A stretch of DNA of 64,000 nt from positions 3,162,001-3,226,000 of the forward strand of contig NC_134436.1 of assembly GCF_030867145.1 (NCBI RefSeq). The letters are read 5' to 3'. Position 1 is the first letter of the stretch, and the number at the start of each line of letters is the position of its first letter. The stretch comes from Opisthocomus hoazin (Eukaryota > Chordata > Aves > Opisthocomiformes > Opisthocomidae). Below the pieces are notes generated by a model that was not told the origin of the DNA, did not search any database, and saw only the letters and a list, made by a program, of their open reading frames with translations. Shown in pieces: positions 36,201 to 42,397 of this stretch. The position numbers were made by a program, and so were the translations under genes.

Positions 36201-38307
36201 CTCACATACTGATTATTTCCTTGAAACTGTGGACGTCCAGATCCAGGAGCATTGTCCCCTTCTGCAGGCATGTCCTCAGCTGGAAAAGGCTGTGCAGGGG
36301 GAGGGCTGGGACGTGGGGCGTGCTCCAGCGCTCCCCGCCATCCTCCACCTTCTCCTCGAACTTCATCCACCTGCCCGGGGAGATGTGAGAGGTCAGGGTA
36401 GTCCCCTGCCCTGTGCCAGGCAGCAGGAGCAGGAGCTTGGGTCCATCTCTGAGTTTGGCATGGGGCTGGCACAAGCAGGGAGGGTTTGGGAGGCTCAGAG
36501 GGGGGTGCAGTGGGCTTGCAGAGCCGGGCCGGGTGGGTGGCCTCAGCCATCATGTCCGCATTCCTGCTGACCTACACCTCTCTCCAACCTCCTGATCAGG
36601 GGGATTTCAGCAGTCATGGGATCACAGAAGAGTTTGGGTTGGAAGGGACATTCACAGACCATCCAGTCCAACCCCCCTGCCATGAGTAGGGACATCTTCC
36701 ACTGGATCAGGTTCCTCAAAGCCTCGTCCAGCCTGACCTTGAACACTTCCAGGGAAGGGGCATCCACAACTCCTCTGAGCAACCTGTTCCAGTGTCTCAC
36801 CACCCTAACTGTAAAACATTTCTTCCTGTTGTCCAATCTGACCCTGCCCTCTTGCAGTTTCAAAGCATTGCCCCTTGTCCTGTCACTACAGGACCCGGTA
36901 AAAAGTCTCTCTCTTTCTTACCAGCGCCCTTTATGTACTGAAATACCCCGGAGCCTTCTCTTCTCCAGGCTGAACACCCCCAACCCTCTCAGCCTCTCTC
37001 CATAGCAGAGCTGTCTCAGCCCTCGGACCATTTCAGCAGCCTCCTCCGGCCCCGCTCCCACAGGTCCATGTCTGTCTTGTGCTGGTGACCCCAGAGCTGG
37101 ACACAGTGCCCCAGGGGGTCTCACCAAAGTGGAGCAGAGGGAGAGCATCCCTTCCCTCGCCCTGCTGGCCACGCTGCCGGTGATGCAGCCCGGGATGCAA
37201 TTGGCTTTCTGGGCTGCGAGCGCACAAACCCAGCTCATGTCGCATTTGTCACCCACCAGTACCCCCTAGTCCTCTACAGGGCTGCTCCCAGTCCAACCGT
37301 CCCCAGGCTGTGCTGGGACTCAAGATTGCCCTGCTGTTAGCAGCGCTTGCTGGAATCAAAACAGAAGTGTCTTGAGCTGTTTGCCACACTCAGGCTGTGC
37401 CAAATATTTTAATGCCACGCTCAGACAGAGCTTCCCTTTGTCCCCATGGGTGGGCGCGCTGCTGCGGGGTGGCTCAGCGTGCTGCACGGGGCAAGCGTGC
37501 GCTGGTAGAGCAGGCTCCTGCTGGTGTGCAGCTGTGCCGGGGAGAAGAGGGCTGGGTGCTGGGGAGAGCCTTCACAGCCCTCTCCTAGACCTTCTGAACC
37601 CTGGGGCAGATCCATTGCTGCCCCCAGGCCCCCGCAGCCCATGTCCCTGTGCCCCTATCGAGAGGTGGAGGAGTGGTGTGGGGCATGGGAACATCCCAGC
37701 CACACTCCTGCCCCACACCGGCACCCAGCTGGGGCCCCAGCTCCTTTCTATTGGGCCCCACCATCCCCGGCCAAGCCTGCCCTGCCCTACCCCCCAGTCT
37801 CTTTCTGAGACATGCCAGGCAGCTGGAGCTGGGGAGCATCAAAGCACCATCCCAGCCCTGGCGCAGCTGCTGGAGCCTTGGAGAGGCAGCAAAGGCAGGA
37901 GCAGAAGCATGGGCACTGTGCCCGTACAGGGTCGCTGCCTGCACACTGCCTGACACCCTGCCCACTCCCATGAAACGAGTCACCCTAAGCTGGGCAGAAG
38001 CAGCGCAGGCACCGGCAGGGGCAGAGGACAGCAAGCAGCCCTGCTCCGGGGCTGAGGCTGAGGAACCACCATCCTTCAGAGATGCTGTGGGCTCCATCAG
38101 AGCTGGGGTCTTGAAGCCTGGGCTTGCCAAAGCATTGTCCAGCAGCTTGGTTACTGCAGGCGTGCCTACCTGGCTGTCTCCCTCCATTCCAGCCCCACCG
38201 AGGTGCTAAGCAGCTGGTTGAGCTGGATGAAGAGCAGCGGGTGGGTGGCGTCCCCCCACTCCTCCTGCTGCAGGGTGGCACCGGCTTGCTTGGCTGCTGG
38301 GGCCGTG
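24199..38307 (-). CDS. SLC4A9: SLC4A9 (AE4) bicarbonate transporter, 21 coding exons, N-terminus not found
   Basis: Solute carrier family 4 member 9, a multi-pass membrane protein that moves bicarbonate against chloride and/or with sodium; its exact ion coupling is debated in mammals. The 21 exons (listed separately) join in frame into 938 residues and a stop; the human protein is about 980 residues, so only the first 45-60 are missing. Residues from the first resolved codon: about 1-340 form the cytoplasmic band-3-type domain ([22 protein letters not shown]), and about 345-890 the SLC4 membrane domain ([61 protein letters not shown]). The tail ends PEINISVN. That tail, ANPWW, the [17 protein letters not shown] segment and the position between ANKHD1 and HBEGF favour SLC4A9 over SLC4A7/8/10. 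All introns are GT-AG. Confidence 0.95.
24427..24582 (-). CDS. SLC4A9: SLC4A9 exon 20 of those found (start of C-terminal tail)
   Basis: 156 nt, 52 codons: [29 protein letters not shown], then a hydrophilic Lys/Glu/Ser-rich tail ending EEESHGEE. It matches human AE4 around VGVRKALERVFSPQELLWLDELMPEEE; the distal tail is unconserved. The donor is GAG|GTAGGT. Confidence 0.94.
24583..26065 (-). other. SLC4A9: SLC4A9 introns flanking exon 19
   Basis: Two introns (24583-25013 and 25188-26065) of moderate GC content. No repeat, RNA gene or additional exon was recognised; short open frames on both strands are unremarkable. Confidence 0.75.
25014..25187 (-). CDS. SLC4A9: SLC4A9 exon 19 of those found
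   Basis: 174 nt, 58 codons, residues 813-870: [40 protein letters not shown] and [17 protein letters not shown](A/L)KHQPD and YLRHVPLR(Q/R)VHLFT are hallmark SLC4 motifs just before the last membrane segments. Confidence 0.97.
26066..26134 (-). CDS. SLC4A9: SLC4A9 exon 18 of those found
   Basis: 69 nt, exactly 23 codons: [20 protein letters not shown] then [11 protein letters not shown](V/I)FL(Y/H)MGVA(A/S)L is conserved across SLC4. Usual family sequences have F where this has H at the first position. Confidence 0.96.
26986..27957 (-). mobile_element. CR1 LINE, 5'-truncated, copy A in SLC4A9
   Basis: A CR1 fragment in the sense orientation of SLC4A9, 3' end near 26986. It encodes remnants of the C-terminal reverse-transcriptase ORF ([20 protein letters not shown] near 27200-27150) broken by frameshifts. 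The first 650 bp are almost identical to the CR1 at 36618-37273. It carries an internal 58-bp tandem duplication. Confidence 0.93.
27584..27699. repeat. 58-bp tandem duplication inside CR1 copy A
   Basis: Unit 1 at 27584-27641 and unit 2 at 27642-27699, both beginning CGAGTGCAC and ending CCCCCTAGTCCTT, with about five mismatches. The matching part of the other CR1 copy (about 37213-37271) has a single unit. Confidence 0.9.
28392..28464 (-). CDS. SLC4A9: SLC4A9 exon 17 of those found
   Basis: 73 nt, residues 766-789: [20 protein letters not shown] then PILK. It completes the REQR(L/V)TG motif and a transmembrane segment. The following 2.3 kb intron contains a CR1 insertion. Confidence 0.96.
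28718..28896 (-). CDS. SLC4A9: SLC4A9 exon 16 of those found
   Basis: 179 nt, residues 706-764: [40 protein letters not shown] and [18 protein letters not shown] and [16 protein letters not shown](D/E)SLRRE are near-identical to mammalian AE4 as I recall it. It ends two bases into an Arg codon. Confidence 0.97.
29096..29257 (-). CDS. SLC4A9: SLC4A9 exon 15 of those found
   Basis: 162 nt, residues 652-705: [20 protein letters not shown], then [20 protein letters not shown], ending [18 protein letters not shown](L/V)NR is an SLC4 signature; GANPWW resembles AE4. Confidence 0.97.
29258..29897 (-). other. SLC4A9: SLC4A9 intron between exons 15 and 14
   Basis: 640 bp of GC-rich intron. No exon, RNA gene or repeat was recognised, although open frames occur on both strands. 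Confidence 0.75.
29898..30011 (-). CDS. SLC4A9: SLC4A9 exon 14 of those found
   Basis: 114 nt, residues 614-651: [20 protein letters not shown] then [18 protein letters not shown]. The (V/A)RKxxSDF...DxxxGxxTPKLxVPxEFK pattern is conserved in all SLC4 transporters. Confidence 0.96.
30135..30317 (-). CDS. SLC4A9: SLC4A9 exon 13 of those found (end of loop 3, next transmembrane segment)
   Basis: 183 nt, residues 553-613, with [20 protein letters not shown] then [20 protein letters not shown]. It carries the third and fourth loop cysteines (QC, SC) followed by a VPD(V/I)xL(I/M)SF helix typical of SLC4, and ends RYFPAG. Confidence 0.94.
30414..30469 (-). CDS. SLC4A9: SLC4A9 exon 12 of those found (56-nt microexon in extracellular loop 3)
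   Basis: Encodes [18 protein letters not shown] after a split Gly codon. It was chosen because the 56-nt length is the only reading that joins exon 11 (ending phase 1) to exon 13 (starting phase 0). It adds a possible N-glycosylation sequon (NDT). Loop 3 is variable in the family, so there is no direct sequence match; support is from splice sites and phase. Confidence 0.8.
30470..31150 (-). other. SLC4A9: SLC4A9 intron between exons 12 and 11
   Basis: 681 bp of GC-rich intron, with nothing further recognised. Confidence 0.75.
31151..31422 (-). CDS. SLC4A9: SLC4A9 exon 11 of those found (transmembrane segments and start of extracellular loop 3)
   Basis: 272 nt, the longest exon, residues 444-533. 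It begins [20 protein letters not shown], includes [20 protein letters not shown] and [17 protein letters not shown], and ends in loop 3 with two sequons (DNVTS, CNLSS) and the paired cysteines YSCVC. Confidence 0.97.
31537..31670 (-). CDS. SLC4A9: SLC4A9 exon 10 of those found (transmembrane core)
   Basis: 134 nt, residues 399-442: [20 protein letters not shown] then [20 protein letters not shown]. The GQPLT(I/V)LSSTGP motif is part of the substrate-site helix of SLC4 transporters. The last Gln codon is split with the next exon. Confidence 0.96.
31966..32140 (-). CDS. SLC4A9: SLC4A9 exon 9 of those found (start of membrane domain)
   Basis: 175 nt, residues 341-398: [20 protein letters not shown], then [20 protein letters not shown], ending LGDATASMQ. 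It covers the cytoplasmic pre-membrane helix and the first transmembrane segments. RDI(R)RK and [13 protein letters not shown] are highly conserved across SLC4. Confidence 0.96.
32353..32469 (-). CDS. SLC4A9: SLC4A9 exon 8 of those found (linker before the membrane domain)
   Basis: 117 nt, residues 302-339, beginning [16 protein letters not shown] and ending [12 protein letters not shown]. The end matches human AE4 (HSPELQRTGRLFGG). The N-terminal half is a variable hydrophilic linker, so its acceptor (CCACAG at about 32470) is supported mainly by phase agreement with the exon before. Confidence 0.85.
32470..33098 (-). other. SLC4A9: SLC4A9 intron between exons 8 and 7
   Basis: 629 bp. It contains a short CR1 3' tail on the plus strand at 32656-32702 and a GAGGA-rich stretch just before it (about 32620-32655). 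Confidence 0.75.
32656..32702 (+). mobile_element. CR1 3'-UTR remnant, plus orientation
   Basis: Contains GATTGGACTAGATGATCTTC followed by AAGGGTCCCTTCCAACCCAG, the signature of the CR1 3' UTR. It is about 47 bp long and antisense to SLC4A9. Confidence 0.75.
33099..33253 (-). CDS. SLC4A9: SLC4A9 exon 7 of those found
   Basis: 155 nt, residues 250-300, with [20 protein letters not shown] and DPSARIPPP. The FL(D/E)E(V/S)xVLPPGxWDPxxRIPPP motif is a hallmark of SLC4 proteins. The acceptor is CTATAG and the donor GAG|GTAAGC. Confidence 0.95.
33551..33638 (-). CDS. SLC4A9: SLC4A9 exon 6 of those found
   Basis: 88 nt, residues 221-249: [20 protein letters not shown] then AMATLLTDE, the YHE(V/M)GRA(M/A) motif of SLC4 cytoplasmic domains. 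It is preceded by a 1.8 kb intron carrying a 30-bp minisatellite. Confidence 0.93.
33639..35421 (-). other. SLC4A9: SLC4A9 intron between exons 6 and 5
   Basis: 1.78 kb intron containing a four-unit 30-bp minisatellite (33951-34070). The 254-codon minus-strand open frame at 34190-34954 has no domain, and its composition looks like chance in GC-rich DNA. Confidence 0.75.
33951..34070. repeat. 30-bp minisatellite, about 4 units
   Basis: The motif GG(G/T)G(A/G)TGTCTGTGGG recurs every 30 bp, at about 33954, 33984, 34014 and 34044, with a variable second half (GCTGTGCTCTCAGCTG, ATCAAGCTCTGGGGTG, GTCAAGGTCTTGACTG, CTCATGCTC...). It is in an SLC4A9 intron. Confidence 0.85.
35422..35579 (-). CDS. 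SLC4A9: SLC4A9 exon 5 of those found
   Basis: 158 nt, residues 168-219: [20 protein letters not shown], then [20 protein letters not shown]. It matches the human AE4 segment around FVRLRNPVVLGSLTEVSLPSR. It ends two bases into an Arg codon completed by the next exon. Confidence 0.92.
35656..35717 (-). CDS. SLC4A9: SLC4A9 exon 4 of those found (62-nt exon)
   Basis: A small exon encoding [20 protein letters not shown] after a split Gly codon. It is the variable linker that human AE4 ends with APLREQ; similarity is limited to that end, but phases on both sides agree and both splice sites are good. Confidence 0.85.
35855..35995 (-). CDS. SLC4A9: SLC4A9 exon 3 of those found
   Basis: 141 nt, residues 101-146: [20 protein letters not shown] then [17 protein letters not shown], corresponding to the LSPELRGQLQALLLQRPQH region of human AE4. 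The acceptor is TGTTGCAG and the donor GAG|GTAGGC. Confidence 0.9.
36210..36370 (-). CDS. SLC4A9: SLC4A9 exon 2 of those found
   Basis: 161 nt, residues 46-99: [32 protein letters not shown] and [16 protein letters not shown]. This is the most conserved block of the SLC4 cytoplasmic domain (compare the RWVKFEED-VEEGGERW motif of anion exchangers). A GTATGT donor preceded by A was chosen because it keeps phase 1 for the next exon. Confidence 0.92.
36371..38169 (-). other. SLC4A9: SLC4A9 intron between exons 2 and 1 (of those found)
   Basis: 1.8 kb intron hosting CR1 copy B (36618-37320). The rest is GC-rich with no supported exon. Human AE4 has about 20 extra residues at this junction, but the direct join here rebuilds the canonical WRETARWMKFEE. 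Confidence 0.8.
36618..37320 (-). mobile_element. CR1 LINE, 5'-truncated, copy B in SLC4A9
   Basis: The 3' end is near 36618. It encodes [20 protein letters not shown] in the 36830-36780 region like copy A, and differs from copy A at only a small fraction of positions over 650 bp. The unique flanks on the 3' side are not similar, so it is not a simple duplication of the surrounding DNA. It is in the sense orientation of SLC4A9. Confidence 0.93.
38170..38307 (-). CDS. SLC4A9: SLC4A9 exon 1 of those found (N-terminal cytoplasmic domain)
   Basis: 138 nt, residues 1-45 of the resolved protein. It contains [19 protein letters not shown] and EWRETA, the conserved opening of the SLC4 cytoplasmic domain. 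The donor is AG|GTAGGC. The acceptor is taken as the strong CTTCCCCTCCAG at 38308 and upwards; a closer alternative AG inside the exon (after CCACCCTGC) would shorten it. The start is phase 2, so at least one upstream coding exon is missing. Confidence 0.85.
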
Positions 38308-41300
38308 CTGGAGGGGAAGATGCTGCAGCCCAAAGCCTGGTAAGGAGCTTCAGTGTTGCTCGCCTCTGGTCTGGGCTGTGAGTGGGCATCTGCTGCCCAG
38401 AGAGCTGTGCCGGCCACCCGGGGCGTGTGGGCTCTCATGACCATGAGCACCAGCAGCCACAGGTGTGGGCTCCCCTCTGGAGCTGCTGGCACTCACAGCA
38501 TCCCACTCATCCCACAGCTTATAAAAGCTGTTAACCAGTTTAAACTGGCCACAAACCAATACATGGGAGCCGAGCCCAAAACAACGATCTCAAAACACCG
38601 GGGCCAGCCACATGTGTCACAGCGTGGCCGGCTCCTGTCACCCCTGGCCACCCACTTGGGCCAGAGACCAGGGCGCTCTCCTGCCTCCTTCTAGTGACCT
38701 GCAGAGACAGAGCTGCACTGGTGCTCTTGGGTGAGCAGTGTGTCCTCAAATCCTCCTGCACCCTGCAAGGCTTTGGTGAGGGGAAGGCGAGGCCAACCCC
38801 GGATAGCCAGTGGCAGCACTGGTGCCTGCGCCAGGGTGCCTGTGCCCATGGCAGGAGGGGTGGCACAGCCACGTGACAGCTCTTCCCGGGAAAGGGGATG
38901 TGATGATGTGCGGTGGGGAAGGATGTGTCACTGCTGAGGAAATCCAGAGTGGGGCAAGAGGGGGCTGCCGGTGTGGGGCTCACAGCAAAGGGGCAGGAGT
39001 GCGTCAGGGCTGCAGCCATCCTGGTGGGCAGAGGGCATCCGCACGGGCTGTGGAAGGCAAGCGGATGTTGCAGCATGTGCGGGGAGGAAGGATGCGGGCA
39101 CAGCCACATCACACTGCTGGACACGGGGAGATGGCTCAGCCAACATGGTGCTGCCAGTGGAGAGCAGCGCCCCGTGCTTGCTCTGCCTGCGGCATGACCA
39201 CCGTCACCGTCACCGGGCTTGGCTCCTGTGGCTCCATGCAAACAAACAGCAGGGTTGTGTGCAGTGCAAACACGGTGGCATGCAGCACAAACACCCAGCC
39301 AGCACGGGCAGGTTGTGCTGGAACCCACTGGCCTCAGGCAGGGTTCAGCCCCAGGAGTACTCTGGCACGGGGCCAGGCACCACCACAGCCAAAGTCATGT
39401 TTGGAGGGAGTATGGGTGGGTGCGAGCCAGTCCCTGGGGTGCTGGTACCTGCCTCGTAGCAGATGAGCCGGGAGCTGAGACTGAGGAGTTGCTGGTGCTG
39501 GATCTGACCCCGAGAGAGGCAGGGGTGCACCTCCCTACTCCGAAGTACAACCAGTCCTCTCTTGTGCCCATGCCCTGCCCCATAGCTGACTCCTGGGTCT
39601 CCTTCCAGCCCCACAACCAGCTTCACTCCAGCACCAGCTCAATGGGGCCGGCCTCATCCTGCCCACTTTAGCCTGCAGCATGTTGGTGATAAAGCCCCAC
39701 CAGGACACCCCGGCTGCTGAGGCATCCCCTGGCCATGTGGCATCGGGTTCCGCTTAGGCCACCCCTGGCTCCTTGGAGATTCCCAGCTGTTCCAGGAGAG
39801 GGATGGGGTAGTGCCAGTGGCATGGGGGAGAACCCAGCGAGGGGTCAGGGCTAGGGTCAACACCTGGATCCTGCTTTGCTGGGGTGTGATTCCCCCGTGG
39901 ATGGAGGAAGGAGCGAGCCTGCCTCCAGCTGGGGGGCTGTGTGCTGAGGGGGGCACGAGGTGTGTGGGGGCCACACCGCTTGGGGTGTTGCATTGTGTGT
40001 GGGAGTCACAGGGTCTGGGAGCTCACACAGTGCGATGGGGGTCACATGGAGTGGTGGGGATTCACACACTCTGATGGGGATTCATATGGCATGGTGGGGG
40101 TCCACAGCGTGGGGAGGTCACAGCGTGGTGGGGGTCAGACAGTGGCAGGAGTAACAACTTGCGGGGGGGCCATATCTGGCCAGCTGTCCCCTGGCTCTGC
40201 CATTCCTGCCCTCTCTCAGCTTCAGGGCTGCCACAGGTCCCCCCACCACAGTCCCCCTCGCCTATGTAGAGGCCTGGGGACTTGGTAGTGACCTTGGTGG
40301 GATGCCCTGTGCCCTTGCCCTGCCCTGTGTCCTGTCCTTCTGCCCTCAAAATACCATTACAGTGCTCCCCAGGGCCACCCTCCCAGGGCACCGATGCTGC
40401 CCACAGGGCCGGATCCTGGCACCTGCCTCTCCCTCGGACTTTGCCCCCCAGCCACACTCCCCATGGCCCCCCAGCCATGCTCCCTGTGCCCACCGGGCTG
40501 TTTCCTCTCCAATACCAGTGTGTGCCCAAGGTGGGTGCTGCGGCGTTGGGGGGTGGCCTTGGCCAGGGTGGGGACCATGGGGAGACCCCAGCATCAGGAC
40601 CCATGGCAGAGGAGAGCAGAGGAGACCTTCCCAGGGGTCCACCTCCCCCTCCTGTGGGTTCTGTCCCAGTACAGCCCCTGCCATAGGATGGTGCATGGCT
40701 GGCAGCGGGGTGCAGGCAGGGAGGCTGTGAGTGGCTGCAGGAGATGGGCAGGGGGTGGCTGCAAAGGCTGTAGAAGGCAGAGGGGAATTGGCAGCAGAAG
40801 GCAGCGAGGCAGAGGCAAGGAAACAGGCAGCAGGAGGCAGGCAGGAATGGCAGCCCGCAATCCCCCTCCCTTGCCTGCTGCCAGCCCTCTGTGCCAATAA
40901 CCTCCCTGGCAGATGACATGAGCCAGTGCCTCCCCCTCCCGAGGTGCCAGGTCAGCTGGCAAAAGCTGCCAGCGCGTGCCCAGTATTGGGGACGTGGCAG
41001 GGAACTGGCAGGAGGGAAAATCCCAGCCCCATGGGGGGAAGCTACCAGGGAGCCACCATGCAGGACTCCCCAGAGATGCAGCCCCTCAGCCCGGTCACCA
41101 CTGACCTGCCTCACTCTGCTGCCAGTCTTTCAGGCTGCTGATGACCGGAGGAGGCGGAAGGAAAAACATCCAGCAAACAATTGCAAAAGTCAAGTCTGAG
41201 CAAGAAGGAGGGTGTGAGTGGGGGGGGGTTGCCAGATGTGGCAGTATTCCTTGGAGATGCTGACAACAAAGGCAGAAATATTTAATTGTTGAACCCAAAC

Positions 41301-42354
41301 CAGCAGTGGGGCTGGGGACTTGGGACCTCGAGGAACCAGCAAGAGGTCATGGCTGACTCAAACATGAGCTGGGACAAGACTCTGCACTCAGCTGGCACTG
41401 GCATCAGCAGCATTTTCTGGGCCGTCACCTGAGCTGAGGATGATGCCAAACACAACAAGCAGTCACCAGCACAGTGAAGGGGACAGAGAAGCGTTGGCAG
41501 CCCCCAAACACAACAGCCACGGGCTGGGACAGAGGAGATGAGGACAGCAGCCGACTATGAGGACACTGCGAGATGAAGCCGTGACTGAACGGGTCGGGCT
41601 CTCCAGCGGGGCACAAAGGTAGCCTTGTGGACAAAATGGCCTCTGCTGCCATCTCAGGCTGCCACCACCGTGCCTCTCCCACCGTCAGTACAGGGTGGCA
41701 CATGGCTGGAAGTCTGCCCGCTGTCGGGGTGCCACGCCATCGCCAAGGCCAGGAGGTTTTAGCTCAGAACCATGAGGTCCTGCCTTTTGCCCGACGCTCT
41801 GTTTGCAGGGTGCGCTTGCTCCTGCTAAAGCCCCGGTCTCCCTTTGGCACCAGACCCGGCAGCCGGTGGACACCCTGCGGCAGTGTGCCATCCCTCCTCT
41901 GCTTCCCCCGCCCGCACTGACCACTTAATGGCGTTTCCACTCTGCTCTCCCTCAGCCGCGTCCCCCCCCTCCGCGGCTCCAGCGCAGCCCAAAAGGGACC
42001 ATCGGCTCCCCGGGGTCCCCACGGCGCGGCGCCGGCTGCCCCGGACCGGGGCTGGGACCAGGGCGGCGCTGCCTGACGAACGCCGCCACCGCCACCCGCC
42101 ACCCCCCCCGGTTCCCGCAGCTCCGCGGCGAGGGGTCCCCCGCGCCCCCGCTCCCCCCCCGCCCCAGGCGGCGGGGAAGCCCTTCCCGGGGGGCGGGGCG
42201 TCCGGGAAGCCCCGCCCCTCCCAGCCCGGCCCCGCCCCGCCGGCCTCCTTCTACCGGCCGCGGGGCCGCGCTGCTGGAGAGCGGCTGCCGCTGCGGGGTT
42301 GAGCGGAGCGGAGCGGGGCTTCGGCAGCAGCCGGGAGCCGTCTGCCCGCGGGCC
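38308..42354. other. SLC4A9-HBEGF divergent interval
   Basis: About 4 kb between the first SLC4A9 exon found (minus) and the HBEGF start codon (plus). It should hold the missing 5' exon(s) and promoter of SLC4A9, but none could be assigned. It contains a degenerate tandem repeat (40003-40146) and ends in the HBEGF CpG island. Long open frames (for example minus 40062-41114) have no recognisable product. Confidence 0.65.
40003..40146. repeat. Degenerate minisatellite, unit about 20 bp
   Basis: Repeated blocks of the form (G)GGGGTCACA...GTGGTGGGG: GTCACATGGAGTGGTGGGGA, TTCACACACTCTGATGGGGA, TTCATATGGCATGGTGGGG, GTCCACAGCGTGGGGA, GGTCACAGCGTGGTGGGG. Unit length varies between about 16 and 21 bp. 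Confidence 0.75.
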
Positions 42355-42397
42355 ATGGACGGGCGGGCGGTGCTGATCCACGCGCTGCTGACGGCAG
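42355..42397 (+). CDS. HBEGF: HBEGF coding exon 1 (signal peptide)
   Basis: ATG in a strong Kozak context (G at -3, G at +4). It encodes MDGRAVLIHALLTA plus one base; the donor is CAG|GTACGG. The open frame runs on through the intron, but the splice is supported by the join to exon 2 (LLTA-VCSAAAG), which completes a hydrophobic signal peptide. Confidence 0.93.

Noticed and set aside
24199-38307. Assignment of the transporter to SLC4A7, SLC4A8 or SLC4A10
   Set aside because: The short tail ending PEINISVN, the short loop 3 and the position between ANKHD1 and HBEGF fit SLC4A9; the other members have long Lys-rich tails and different chromosomal neighbours.
40062-41114. 350-codon minus-strand open frame upstream of SLC4A9
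   Set aside because: Considered as the missing SLC4A9 N-terminus. The translation is low-complexity with GC-rich bias, has no similarity to the SLC4 cytoplasmic domain, and no phase-compatible donor was evident.
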